NCBI GenBank assembly: GCA_026826555.1
Contig: JAKSZT010004976.1
Coordinates: 7,634,917 to 7,698,916 of the forward strand
Origin: Tolypeutes matacus
Lineage: Eukaryota; Chordata; Mammalia; Cingulata; Chlamyphoridae
Reading direction: 5' to 3'
DNA length: 64,000 bases
The position numbers were made by a program, and so were the translations under genes. Below the pieces are notes generated by a model that saw nothing but the letters and a program-made list of their open reading frames with translations, did no database searches and was not told the DNA's origin. This document shows, piece by piece, positions 20,263 through 31,420 of the stretch (within the stretch, counting starts at the first letter, position 1; the number at the start of each line of letters is the position of its first letter).

Positions 20263-20955
20263 AGCTCATGCCTTCTGCCTCCTTCCACACCATGAGATGG
20301 GCAGTCCTCGCGGCACCCCACCCTGCCTGCCTAAGGTTGATGTCTGCGTGAACACCTCGGGGTCAGCACCCAGCCCTTCCACGGCAGAGCCTGTGGGTCC
20401 AGCTGCTGCAGCGTGAATCAGTCCAGGTGTGGGGCTGGCTCACCCCCTGCCAAGCTCACACATAAAGTGGGAAGAGGACATGCTTGTTCTGCCGACAGAC
20501 AGAAACACAGGGTCAAGTCTCCTCCCTGCTCCACTGGCATCCTTCCTCCTTGCGGGCTAACCTCGCCCCGGGGGAACTGGAGGAGGCTGCTATTTCTGGG
20601 CGGTTTCCCGCAGCTTGACACTTGTGTTCCTAATTGTTCCTGCCACTTGCCAGCGCTCCCTTCTGCTACATCAGCATTAATCTTTGTGAGCTGCATGTGT
20701 GCTAACATCCTGAGGCAGCCTAAAGTGACAGGTGGGATTGCATTTGCCTGGAAAAAGAGAGCCTCCTTCTTCCTTCAGAGGAGCTGGTAGCAGATGCCTG
20801 GGCAGTCAGGGGCAAGGTGGGGTCTGAAACATTACAAAGCTCCCCTTTGCAAGGGAGAGGGCGTTTGGCCAACTCTCACTGCCACTACTTGAGGAATAAT
20901 GGCAAGTTCCCAGGAGGCCCCTGCTCGGCGTGATTTCTTTTCTCTTGGCTGCTGG
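20263..20955. other. GC-rich unique stretch, possible conserved non-coding DNA
   Basis: No repeats recognised. It contains 'aattgttcctgccacttgcc' and 'catcagcattaatctttgtg', a compact set of E-box-, homeobox- and SOX-like words. Open frames up to 125 codons on both strands reflect GC content and lack domains. Confidence 0.3.
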
Positions 20956-21060
20956 TTAGGAGAATCTGGTTCTAGTAACTAGTTCACCAGATAGCTATGG
21001 GACCTGAGAGAGCCACTTAATCCTGAAAACAAAGGGGTTAATTAGGTCCATGCTTCTCAA
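20956..21060 (-). repeat. MIR SINE, minus strand
   Basis: 'ctatgggacctgagagagcc' then 'acttaatcctgaaaacaaag' is a diverged reverse MIR. Confidence 0.55.
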
Positions 21061-21449
21061 GAAGGGGCTTCAGTTCCCCAGGGGTATACCTCAGAGCACC
21101 TGGGGTGAGGGTGCAAGGAGGGAAAGGAAAGATGAAAGCCACGGGATACAGTTGTAGCATCTTCATGGAGCTTCAATTTTACTCCATGATTAAGACTTCC
21201 ACACTTTTTAAAAAATTAGATACACGGAGTAGAATGCAAACCTCCCATGGACCTTTAGGCTAAGCCACAACACACGTTTGTGCTTGGATGGCTAATTCGA
21301 GCTACACTCCCCATCCCCAAAGTACAATTTTATCCTCTTCTTACTTTAGAGGCCCTGGGTAGAATAGTGTGAGAAACTCCAAGCTCATCACTTGTCCTAA
21401 CACTTGCTAAGTCTATGAATTAAGAAACTATCAAATAGCCAAACTCTCA
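21061..21449. other. Intergenic DNA, no recognised feature
   Basis: Unique-looking sequence. I see no gene or clear repeat. Confidence 0.35.
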
Positions 21450-22062
21450 GCCTGGGAAGTGTAAAATAATACAAACACTTTGGAAAACTGTTCACTAGTT
21501 TCTTACAAAGTTAAATACACATTTAACTATGCCCAAGCAATTCCACTCCTTGTTACCCAAAAGAAATGGAAGCATATGTTCACACAAATGCTTGTACATG
21601 AGTGGTTATAACAGGCAAAAACTAGAAACAGCCCAGTGTTCATCAACAGGAAAATGGATAAACAAACCATGTTACATCCTAACAATGGAATACTTACCTC
21701 AGCAATAAAAAAGAAGGAATTGCTCATACTTGCAACAACTTGGATGAAGCTCAAAAATATTATGCTAAGTGAAAGAAGCCAGACACAAAAAAGTATATAC
21801 CATATGATCCCATTCATGTGAAATTCTAGAATGGGCCATACAAAGCTGTGATGATAGAAACCAGAATGGGGGTTACCCTGGGGAGGTAGTGGTTGGGGGT
21901 TATTGACTGGAAAAGGTACAAGAGAGTTTTCTGGGGTGGGGGAGATTTTTTTCTACCATGATGAGGGAGTTGAGTACACAGGCAAATACATTTGTCAAAA
22001 CTCATTGAACAATGCACTTAAAATCTATTTTATTACGTATAAATTATACCTCAGTTTAAAAG
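21450..22062 (+). mobile_element. L1 3'-end fragment, sense
   Basis: 'aagcaattccactccttgtt', 'gtgttcatcaacaggaaaat', 'gaagctcaaaaatattatgc' and 'gatcccattcatgtgaaatt' are L1 ORF2 end and 3' UTR. It ends at an A-rich stretch. Confidence 0.85.
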
Positions 22063-22324
22063 AACACAAAAACTCTTGCCCTACCGCAGAACAAAGATTT
22101 TACTAGCAAGGGTGGGCTGGCACTCTCCCTGAAAACTTAAGAAAAACAGCAGTCATCTAAACATCAGAGGCTTCTTGGACCTGCCACTGAAGAAGGGCTT
22201 TGAACAGAAAACTTTGAGCCAAGGACAAACTCAATTTGTCAAAAAAAAAAAAAAAAAGAAAAAAGAAACTGCCCAGCTGAGGGTTGTTATTAATACATGA
22301 TACATGATGTCATGGGAAATGTCA

Positions 22325-22740
22325 CTGTCATAGGTTGGGCTCCCTGGAGAACAGATTCTGGGATGAAAATGAGCTGGTAGGGGATTTTTTAGGAAGTACT
22401 CTTGCAATCAATGCTTGTGGAATGGAAAGGAAGGAAGGAAGCAGGATTTGGCAGATGGAAAAGCTGAGCTGCAAGGTAATCTCACCAAAGCTGACCCATG
22501 GGGTGCTCTGGTGCACAGGTGGCCCCTCAGAGCTGACTCCTGAAGGGTGGGGGGCCAGGCCTCTATAAGCCACATGGGCCAGTCACTGGATATAAGCTTT
22601 TCCTTGGAAGAAGGAATGACCTTCAGCAGACATTCTCCAAAGGGGGCTCACATCCAAGGGCTGTGGGAGAATTAGGCTTTCAGAAAGTAGCTCTGACTAC
22701 CTCAAGAAAGCACCCACCATAGCCTCCAATATTAATTTAT
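22325..22740 (-). repeat. Old LTR-like repeat (family R), minus strand
   Basis: 'ggctccctggagaacagatt' with 'gatgaaaatgagctggtagg' resembles the reverse family R end. The internal part is GC-rich. Assignment is tentative. Confidence 0.35.
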
Positions 22741-23360
22741 AACAAAAACTCTCTCATTTCTTCAGCATTAACCCAGGCCCACTCTCCCTGACCCATATTC
22801 TTATGAGTTGTGCTCATCAAATGAGACTCACCTGTTAAAATGATCAACAAATAAAACTCTGTTGAAAATAAAAATTAAGCCAGGGCAGCCCTAATTTTAA
22901 CAGCTCTTTGCAAACTTCCCTATTTCATTCCCCCCAAATTAAATATCAACATCACATCACCAACTCAGGTATTTACTGGAAAGGACCCACGTCCATTTCC
23001 ATTCCTTGGAGAGAATGTTATTCTCCCATTACATAGAGTGAATAGTCGAGACGTTGACAAGAAAGCCTCAATCAAAGGTTGCCCCCTTGGTCTCAAAGAT
23101 GACCAAAAGTGAGAATGTGGGTCTCTGGTCAAGCAGTAGACAGGCTCCCTGTTATAGCCAAAGCAAATAATGGCCTCATTTCTCCCAACCACAATAAATG
23201 TTGGCTGTTTATTAATCAATCAAAAGTTACCTGTCTGCTTCTTCCTCCACAAATTTGAGAAAATAACGTTATTTTGTGAACGATACCGGCTTCTGCCTTC
23301 CTGAGCCATGTTCAGCCAGAGGTACCAAGCTCTGAGTTAATCACGACAAGGGCCAGTGTC
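22741..23360. other. AT-rich unique stretch, possible conserved non-coding DNA
   Basis: No recognised repeat. 'cagccctaattttaacagct' and 'aaattaaatatcaacatcac' carry several homeobox-like TAAT cores. No coding frame with domain character. Confidence 0.3.
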
Positions 23361-23720
23361 TTTGGGTTTCCCAAGAGCAGAGGTAGAGACAAAGACAGGG
23401 GTAGAGGCAATTTTATTAGGGAGGTGGTCCCAGGAAGCCAGGGTGAGGGAGTGGAGAGAGTAGGGCAGGGAAGAAGGGAAAGCCAGCCAGGGTGTTTTAT
23501 GAGCTGATTATCAGTGTGGGCAGCTGTAGCTTGATCTCACTGGAAACCCTCTGAGAAACTGTAGGCTACTCCTCAGAATTGTCCTTCCATCGCCCGAGGG
23601 CGGCACCCAGTGGTGGTTAACAGTCCTAGGTTGAGCAAGCTCCTGCTACTTCAGAGAAAGCCTGATCTGTGGCCGACATGGCAATGCACTGCTCAGATTC
23701 CCTTCCAGAAGGGACCTGCT
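23361..23720 (-). repeat. Old LTR-like repeat (family R), minus strand
   Basis: 'tgggtttcccaagagcagag' and 'ttttattagggaggtggtcc' match the reverse family R end better than the other minus-strand copies. Confidence 0.45.
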
Positions 23721-23753
23721 GCACAGGTATAAGGAGTGGTGGTCAGCTGGCAG

Positions 23754-23912
23754 GCAGGGCCAGCTTCAGGGATGTGTGACCCAGGCCCAAGCCCCTGCGC
23801 TCAGAAAGGCCCCGCACCTGATTTAATGCTCTCCTGTTACCATCTTGAAATTCTTGATAATTCTCATTTTGCCCTGGACCCACAAATCATGTAGCTGGTC
23901 TGGCTGACAGCC
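23754..23912. repeat. Short DNA-transposon-like element with inverted ends
   Basis: The left end 'cagggccagcttcag' and right end 'gtagctggtctggctg' are imperfect inverses. The interior 'tttaatgctctcctgttacc' and 'atcttgaaattcttgataat' recalls an old mammalian MITE-like repeat whose name I cannot give. Confidence 0.4.
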
Positions 23913-25282
23913 TCCGGCTCTTGACTCATTCAGGGTCTCCTTTAACTTTCAGGCTAAGCTCTCTTCTTAGGGCAGCCCCTGGCCAAGCCTTAGGGAGGCT
24001 GCAAAGAATGCCCTCCCCCAATGGGGGGCTCCTCTAGTGGGAAGTCTTGGCTGGCAAAGGTCCACCAGGTCTGCACCACGGTCTAACGGCTCCCCCTGCC
24101 CTACTCTGCTTCTTCCCTTTTCCTTTCTCAGCCATCATTCCCCAGTAAACCATTTGTACTCCTAATTCGATCTTAGCATCTTCTTCCAAGAGGATATAGC
24201 AGGCCACCACAGCTGAAGTCAGAGGTGGGGCAAAGAGAAGTGATGTGAGATGACAAGAACAGGTCACTTCCACTACACAGGCCAGCCTTTTGCAGCTCCC
24301 ACCACTCATAGGTGGGGTCAGCATTTTGTCATGGAATTATAGGCTTGGAATGTGTCCTGTGTCCCACATCTTAACATGCACCAACCTTTACCTAATCTTT
24401 GCCACGTGGCTCAGACCACACAACTGGACTTTTGCCTCAGTTTCCCATTTGGTACTTAAGTTCTATTGAGACAAGAGCTTGCCTTGTACCCCAGCTCTCT
24501 GAGCTGGTGCCCTGCCTGACTCTTGCCAACTTCCCATTAAGAGAGAAGCAATGAATATAGGACAGTGGACTTTGACATGTTAAAGCCACAATCCAATACC
24601 TTTGTGGAACCCGGAACCCCAAATTCTTCACCAATGACGCCATTACCTATCATTTCTCTTATAACATTTCTCTTTTCCGGCTAAGAACATTTACCTTCTC
24701 TCCACCTTTATGACCAACTAGCTGATGACTTTCTTTCCCAAGCCATTTTTCAAAGAAAAATAAAATCTATGTTTCTCCATATAAGTTACAGCATGAATGA
24801 TGAGGCAAAATTATGTTATTACAAACCATGTAACGGGTAAATCCATGGATGTAGACTCTACATTGATTTAAATATGTAAGAGGTCTATGTATCCCCTCCC
24901 ACACCCAACTAAGCCCTAACCATATAGCTAATGAATATATGCATGCGTATACTATATGCACCTCTATTTGAAAATGTTTATGATACCATGGAATTCTTAC
25001 AGCAGACTCTGTTGACATCCCACCCCAGAGTCCCTCAGCTGACCTCTGAGGTTATGTGCACTTGAATCCCACCTCGAGTGCCTGCATCTGTCAGCTTGTC
25101 TGCCTAAGAGCTTTCTCTTGCCCCAGGGGGCCTCTCTAAGAGCATGACGGTGCAGCCCTGATTCCTCCATTGAGGAATCGATGGCCCCAAGCAACCCCAA
25201 CCAATAAGAGAAGGGAGTCCTGTGGATGATCACTCCAGCGTCTCCATTCCTCCACCTCTCAGTGGGACAACTCTGCAGCATG
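23913..25282. other. Intergenic DNA, mostly unassigned
   Basis: A weak plus-strand family R-like end lies at 24060-24170 ('tccccagtaaaccatttgta'). A short minus-strand MIR-like piece may lie at 24430-24470. The rest shows no feature. Confidence 0.3.
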
Positions 25283-25465
25283 TTCTACACCAGTGGTTCT
25301 CCACCTTTAGTGTGCATCAGAATCACCTGGGAGACATGAATAACAAGTCCCATCCCCAGAGTGTCTGATTAGCAGGTCTGGGGTGGGGACTCCAGGCTTT
25401 GCAGTTCTAACGTGCTCCCAGGTGACGCTCATACTTCTGGTCGGGGACCATCCTCTGAGCAGCAG
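25283..25465 (+). repeat. MER5A DNA transposon, near full length
   Basis: Begins 'cagtggttctccacctttag'. It contains 'catcagaatcacctgggaga' and the mirror 'tgctcccaggtgacgctcat', close to the 189-bp MER5A layout. Confidence 0.9.
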
Positions 25466-25474
25466 TTCTTTAGG

Positions 25475-25680
25475 GGTCTCAGTGGGATAGAGAGCCTATT
25501 GCCCACAGAGGCAACCCTGCTTGTCAACACTCTCTTTATTGGCTTCTCTCTCTTTCCAGTCTCATTTTCTTCATTCCCTCATTTGGGCTTCCATGGGATT
25601 ACCTCCCAAATAAACTACCTGCACTCATGTCCTTGTCTTGGTGTCTGCTTTTTGTGGAACCCAAAGTAGGACACCATGAT
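25475..25680 (+). repeat. Old LTR-like repeat, 3' part (family R)
   Basis: 'tcccaaataaactacctgca' then 'ccttgtcttggtgtctgctt' is the best copy of the family R end in the window. The AATAAA sits as in an LTR. Confidence 0.5.
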
Positions 25681-25779
25681 TTTCTTACATTAGAGAGTCA
25701 ACCAATTAACAGAGATTAAGAAGTACAAATACTAGTGTGGGATTCCTGAAGGAGATCCTTACGCTCAAAAACAAAACAT

Positions 25780-25880
25780 TCAAAACCACTGATTTAGATA
25801 AAGGCTTCATTTTACAGATGGTCCGTAAAAGCTTGGGGTCTTCATAAGGGAGATTTGGATCAGAATCCAGGCCTCCTAGA
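25780..25880 (+). repeat. MIR SINE fragment
   Basis: 'cttcattttacagatggtcc' and 'gatttggatcagaatccagg' are MIR 3' half motifs. Confidence 0.6.
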
Positions 25881-25975
25881 CATTCACTTTCACACACTGT
25901 CTACTTAGAAAGTAAAACTTACCTGATGCCATATATTGAGTCACAGCATGGGTCTACTTGTATGATCAAAAGGGG

Positions 25976-26036
25976 ACATTTGTGTGTATGTGTGTGAGCA
26001 CAAGTGTATATGTGTGTGTTTGTGTGTGTATTTTGG
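25976..26036 (+). repeat. TG-rich microsatellite
   Basis: Imperfect TG run with interruptions, about 60 bases. Confidence 0.9.
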
Positions 26037-26957
26037 TGGGGTAATAGAATAAAAGGGAAAATATCCTGTTCAGTCTTCCCTTGTTAGTTTTCCCAGGATT
26101 TTTTTTTCTTTTATACCCCAAATACAGCCTCAATTTCCAAGATCCTAGGGTCTTACTTCCTACCCATACCAAATTATTTACTTTCACCTGTCTGGGCAGG
26201 GTCTGAGACTTCTCTGTCCCACCCTGAAATAGCAGGTCCTTCTAGGTGAGGTCCTCCCCAGTAAGGAAGCAAATCTGCTCTGTGACCAACGCGTAATTCT
26301 GCTCCCATGTTCCTGAAAGTATCTTGGTGGTAGAGGGAACTGATCATGCTTTCCGGCTCCAATCTGCTAACTGGAGGGCAAGCAAAGGCCCTTGTGAAAT
26401 TCCTTTTGCCACAGTGATCTATAAAATCTCCTACACATTTGCAGACAGTGGAGCAAGTGGTGGGACAAAAAGAAACTCTGGTTATCTAAGCTGGTAGAAA
26501 AAGATAACCAATCAGAACTTCTGGAAACTCCAGGGGCTGGATTCCACAGGACATATGTCTCCAGCCTCTTCTGAGGCCCTCCACCTGGCTGCTCCCTTGG
26601 ACCACTTTCAATGACTCTGTGCCCGGCTTTCCAATGCTCCCCAGTGACCTGTAGTCCATCTGACACTTGGGAGTTTGTTTTCTGCAAACGTTCTTCTGGA
26701 CACGTGGCTCCCAATGCCATATGCTTGTATACGTGGCTCCTCCTCCATCGGTCTGTCCATCAGCTTTTGAAAGTGCTTGGCCTTTTAGGTGCTGGTAAAA
26801 AGTAGTGTTTGGGGCCTTGCTGCCTCCAATTTTCCTTTTCTAAATTAAGAAATGCATTGTCAAAAGTAAAGACATCTTCATTGACCAGAGCCATCGACCT
26901 TGTTCAAATATAGAGTTCATTTTCCAAAAGTCTGGTAAAGTGACCCCATGGTGACTG
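26037..26957. other. Intergenic DNA, no recognised feature
   Basis: Unique-looking. Minus-strand open frame at 26367-26720 (117 codons) has no domain and poor gene context. Confidence 0.35.
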
Positions 26958-27360
26958 AATAATGGTCCTCCAATATGTCCATGTCGTAATCCTTGGAACC
27001 TGTGGATGTTACCTTGTATGGCAAAAGGGTCTGTACACGTGGGATTACACTAAGGACCTTGAAATGGGAAGATTATTCTGGATGACCCAGATGGGCCCAA
27101 TGGAATCACAACCTCCCTTATACGGGGAAGGCAGGAGCAGAGATGGCAATGTGACAACAGAAGCAGAGGCTGGAGGATGCTCTCTGAAGATGGATAAAGG
27201 AGCCTCAAGCCAAGGAAGGCAGGCAGCCACTAGAAGCTGCAAAGGCCAGGAAACATTCTCCCCCTCGGAGCTTCCATGAGGAGCCAGCCCTGCTAACACC
27301 TTGACTTTATTCCAGTGAAAGTGATTTCAGACTTCTGACCTCTGGAACTAGAAGGATGAC
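26958..27360 (+). mobile_element. MLT1 LTR (ERVL-MaLR)
   Basis: 'gtaatccttggaacctgtgg', 'gattacactaaggaccttga', 'gaagatggataaaggagcct' and 'gacttctgacctctggaact' follow the MLT1 LTR consensus. The last part, normally ending in CTAATACA, is missing. Confidence 0.9.
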
Positions 27361-27505
27361 CTGGCTCAATGCAACACAGAGTAAATTGACTCAATCTCAA
27401 GGTGCCAACAGTGATTGGGGTCAACGTTTTCCTGATACATCCCCAGGAGGTTTGGAACTATGGCTCCATGCAAGCATAGTTAAACTCATTTATAATTTTC
27501 CTACA

Positions 27506-27590
27506 CATTTTTTTAGGAGGTACCAGGGATTGAATCCAAGACCTCGTACATGGGGAGAGGTGCTCAACCATTGAGCTACATCTGCTTCCC
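27506..27590 (-). mobile_element. DAS-type SINE, short, minus strand
   Basis: 'ttttttaggaggtaccaggg' start and 'gagctacatctgcttccc' end: the reverse of a monomer tRNA head and tail. Confidence 0.85.
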
Positions 27591-27602
27591 AATGAGAGTT
27601 GG

Positions 27603-27721
27603 TCTTTTTTTTTTTTCTTTTATTTGTTTGTTGGCTTGTTTTTAGGAGGTACTGGGGATCAAATCTGGGACCTCATACATGAGAAGCAAGCACTCAACCA
27701 CTTGAGCTACATCTGCTCCCC
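27603..27721 (-). mobile_element. DAS-type SINE, short, minus strand
   Basis: A T-rich tail (27606-27644), then 'aggaggtactggggatcaaa', ending 'gagctacatctgctcccc'. It stands beside the previous copy in the same orientation. Confidence 0.88.
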
Positions 27722-28545
27722 TCTCATGGTTCTTCTATCCCATTTATCTGAACCTATAACTAGCACTACACCCATTAAATATATGTTCCAGAGACTTAAA
27801 TCTTCCAGCTCTTCATATGCCAGGTGAGCCCTGAAACTCAACAGAGTTGCAGCCAATGTCTACTCTCCAGTTCATCAGACTCCCCCAGGACAACTAACAA
27901 AAGTATGATGATGGACAATGCCCAGCCCAAGAAGCAGAGAGTATCTTCAACTGCAAGCAAGAGTTCCGTCCATCTGCCCCATGGGACCTAAGCCCCCTCT
28001 CAATTGGAAGCAGAGATAGGCATCACCAACCCAAAATCCTCTAGAGGAATGAACAAACATAAGGGGAGAATGCAACTATGGACTAAAATAGACATTATTA
28101 TTCTAGTAATGGAAGAACTTGTAATATTGATATAAAGGCAGTGGTCACCAGAGGTTCTGAGGGGAGGGAGAGAGAAGAATAGGTGTAACACGGGGCATTT
28201 TTGAGACATTGGAATTGTTCTGCAAGATATTACAATGACATATACTAGCCATTATACATTTTGTCAAAACCTATAAAATTGTGCAGTGCAAAGTGTAAAA
28301 CATACTGTAAACTATAGTCCATGGTTAGTAGCAATGCTTCAATATGTGTTCATCAATTGTAACAAATGTACCACACTAATGAAAGATGTTGTTAATGGGG
28401 GAAAGTGGTGGAGGGGGAGAGGTTGGGATATTTGGGTATCCCCTATATTTTCGATGTAACATTTATATAATCTAAAGCTTCTTTAAAAATAAAAAATTAT
28501 TTTAAAAATTCACCAAAGGCTAAGTTAAAAATTTTTTAATGTAAA
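27722..28545 (+). mobile_element. Dispersed retroposon X, 3' part, sense
   Basis: About 720 bases match the reverse complement of 40220-40940 at high identity. Shared words include 'acattttgtcaaaacctata', 'acaaatgtaccacactaatg' and 'caatatgtgttcatcaattg'. It ends with A/T-rich 'aaaaataaaaaattatttta' and a poly(A) near 28541, so it moved by retroposition. No coding frame. Probably a xenarthran L1-like 3' UTR or a non-autonomous element; I cannot name it. Confidence 0.7.
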
Positions 28546-28954
28546 AAAAAAAAAAAAGTCATTTCCCAAAAATAAAGTTAGGTCCTTATCTTATAGCAGA
28601 CTCCCAAATAAATTAAGTCACCTTAAATGGTTAAATACTTCTCTCACAGTAGAATTAGTAGAACACATGCCTTGGGTGGAAAAGTTTTATCAAAGGAAGT
28701 TTTTATAGAGGAAGAAATTATGAAGGAAAAGATAAATTCAAATTCAAGTTTTTCTGAATGCCAAAAATACTCCCCTCCATACAAACCTAAAAGTCAAATT
28801 CAATTCAGAAAAAAAATATGTGCAACAATTATGAGGCAATTGGTTGACAATGTTAATATTTAAAGATAATTCAACTAATCAGAGTTTCCTACTAATTTGT
28901 TATCAGGTAGGTGGAGCCTACAGTATAAAAAACAATAGTCCATATTGAGCCTTT
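28546..28954 (+). repeat. Probable old L1 (or HAL1) fragment, first half
   Basis: AT-rich with L1-like wording ('aaaaacaatagtccatattg', 'gaggcaattggttgacaatg'). It seems to resume at 31150, because the target 'aatcaacttta' is repeated there. Confidence 0.4.
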
Positions 28955-28970
28955 AAAAATCAACTTTAGG

Positions 28971-29400
28971 GGGGCAGATGTGGCTCAAATGGTTGGGCAT
29001 CCATCTGCCATATGGAGGGACCTGGGTTCGATCCCCGGGACCTCCCGGTAAAATAAAAAATATATATATAGAAGGCGCGTGGGCTGCCAGGCTCTGTGTG
29101 CCGCTGAGCTGTCGGGCCCCAGGAACCATGCAGCAGGATGATGATGTAACAGGGGAGAGACAAGACGAGATGCTCTGAAAGCTCCAGAAGCCAGGAGCTG
29201 AGGCGGCGCAGGCAGCAGAATACCTCTCTCCTACATCTGAGGTCTCCAGGATCGAATCCTGGTGAAGACTGGAGGAGGAGGATGCGAAGAGATGGCAGGA
29301 AACACACACAGAGAATTGCCCAGCAAATGGACACAAAACAGCAAATGGGGAAGGGGGTGTTTAAAATGGATAAAGTAAATAAATAAAATCTTTCAAAAAA
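28971..29400 (+). mobile_element. DAS-type SINE, long composite form
   Basis: The head at 28972 carries a 'cagatgtggctcaaatggtt' A-box region and a 'gggttcgatccccgg' B box. A GC-rich middle and a second head remnant at about 29190-29260 follow, ending 'aaataaataaaatctttc' plus A run. A perfect 16-bp target duplication flanks it (28955-28970 and 29401-29416). Confidence 0.95.
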
Positions 29401-29416
29401 AAAAATCAACTTTAGG

Positions 29417-30100
29417 CAAGGATGCAGAGAAATAGGAACTTCAGTACGGTGTTGTGGAAATGTAAAACGATGCAGCTGCTATGGAAAACAGTTTGACCAT
29501 TCCTCAAAAAGCTAAACAGAGAACCACCACATGACCCAGCAATCCCACTTCTAGATGTGTATACCCAAAAGAATTGAAAGCAGGGACTTGAACAGATATT
29601 TGCACACTAAGGTTCACAGCAGCATTACTCACAATAGCCAAAGGGTGGAAGCCAACCTAAAGGCCCATCAGCAGATGAATGAATAAAGGAAATGTGATCT
29701 ATACACACAAGGGAATATTATTCAACCTTAGAAAGGAGTGAAGTTCTAATACATGCGACTACACGGATGAACCCTGAAGATATCCTGCTGAGTAAAATAA
29801 GTTAAATACAAAGGGACACATATTGTATTATTCCACAAATATGAAGTAGCTAGAATATATAAATTCATCTATAGGAAGTAGACTGCAGGTTACAAGGAAG
29901 GGAGAAGGGGCAGTTAAGGCATAATGGGTACTGAGTTTCTGTTTGGGGTGATGGGAAAGTTCTCGTAATGAGTGGTGGTGAGGGTAGAACAGTGTGGGTG
30001 TAATTAATCCCACTGATTGGTATGCTTGGGGGTGGATGAGATGGGAAATTTCATGTTGTATATGTTTCTCCACAAATGAAAAAAAGAGAGAGAGAGAGAC
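29417..30100 (+). mobile_element. L1 3'-end fragment, sense
   Basis: 'acatgacccagcaatcccac', 'ttcacagcagcattactcac', 'ggcccatcagcagatgaatg' and 'aagatatcctgctgagtaaa' are L1 ORF2 C-terminal DNA. It ends in an AG-rich tail at 30078-30100. Confidence 0.88.
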
Positions 30101-30129
30101 TAGATAATAACAGCTAAATGCAATAAATG

Positions 30130-30548
30130 GGGAAGCGGATGTGGCTCAATCGATTGGGCTCCCGTCTACCATATAGGAGGTCCAGGGTTCACTTCCCAGG
30201 GCCTCCTGGTGAAAGGCAAGCTGGCCCTCATGGTGAGGTGGTCCAAGCAGAGCTGGCCCACACAGAGTAGTGGCCCGCATAGGAGTGCTGGCCCATGGGG
30301 AGAGCTGGCACAGCAAGATGACACAACAAAAAGAGACACAGAAGAGAGACAATAACAGATGCAGCAGACCAGGGAGCCTAGGTGGTGCAGGATATTGAGC
30401 GCCTCTCTCCACTCCGGAATGTCCCAGGATCAGTTCTCGTTGCCACCTAAAGAGAAGACAAGTAGACACAGGAAACACACAGAGAGCAGACAGTGAGTGC
30501 AAAACAGTGAGGAGGGGGGAGTAAATAAATAAATAAATCTTTTTTTAA
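30130..30548 (+). mobile_element. DAS-type SINE, long composite form
   Basis: The head is 'ggggaagcggatgtggctcaatc'. A GC-rich middle of 'ctggcccaca' units follows, then a second head remnant near 30367 and tail 'taaataaataaataaatctt'. The flanks at 30115-30129 and 30549-30563 match apart from about two bases. Nearly the same layout as the copy at 42929. Confidence 0.93.
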
Positions 30549-30563
30549 AAAATGTAATACATG

Positions 30564-31060
30564 ATCCTGGACTGGATCTAATAATGGAGGAGAAAAGGCC
30601 CAAAAGGAAAAAAAAAAAAACAAAAAAATAAAAAATAATAAAAAATAAAGGACCAAAAGGGTATGATATAAAAAACTGGAACATGGACTGTATGCTTTAT
30701 AGCAGTGTTAACATTGCCTGAACTTGTTAACTGTACTTACAGTGGTTACTTAAGTGAATATTCTTATTCTTAGGAAAAGTACATACAAGTATTAAGTGTT
30801 CAGGAAGACCATGATGTATAAACCTACTCTCAGATGTCTAGAAAATGGATAGATGGACAGATAGAGATAACAGGTAGATAGATAGGTGGAAGGGAGGGGG
30901 GAGGGAGGGAAGGAAGGTAAACGTTAAAAGCTGGTGGATCTGGGTATGGGGGGTGTTACAGTTCTCTGTATAGTTTTTGTACTGGTTTTGCAACTGTCCT
31001 GTAAGTGTGAAATTATTTCAAAATAAAACAGTTTAAGGAAAAAAAGAAAAAAAAAAAAAA
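30564..31060 (+). repeat. Old retroposon 3' end with A-rich tract
   Basis: 'gatcctggactggatctaat' and, near the end, 'gtgaaattatttcaaaataa' recall the tail of an ancient mammalian L1-like repeat. An internal A-rich tract (30607-30648) and a GATA/GGAA-rich tract (30848-30920) are present. Confidence 0.45.
30848..30920 (+). repeat. GATA then GGAA/GGGA microsatellite
   Basis: 'agatagataggtggaaggga' and 'gggaggaaggaagg'-type runs. Confidence 0.85.
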
Positions 31061-31146
31061 AAGCATCCCATGTACTGGATAGCTGTTATCCATATTTGGA
31101 TTTTTCTTGCCTTTTTAATCATTAAATCAATACAGACTTCCCCCAA

Positions 31147-31420
31147 AAAAAATCAACTTTAAAGCCCCAAAAGAAAAAAGGGCAAATAAAAAAACAATCC
31201 TCCAAAAAATTACAAATGTGAGATTAAGCATATTCCCTCTCTCTGATAATCAAAGAATGCAAATTAATTTGACATGCTATTTTTCACCTATCCTTTTCAT
31301 GATAATACCCAGTGCTGGTGACAAGATGGGTGAGTGAGCACTCTCACACATACCTGGAGAGATTTCCTTTCTGGAGAGCCATTTGAGGCTATCTCAAAAG
31401 ACCTTCTGTCTGTGCATACC
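31147..31420 (+). repeat. Probable old L1 (or HAL1) fragment, second half
   Basis: Restarts with 'aatcaactttaaagccccaa', repeating the end of 28954-28970. 'aatcaaagaatgcaaattaa' is L1-typical. Confidence 0.45.

Noticed and set aside
28953..29409. Minus-strand frames of 127 and 147 codons
   Set aside because: They are the antisense of a DAS-type SINE.
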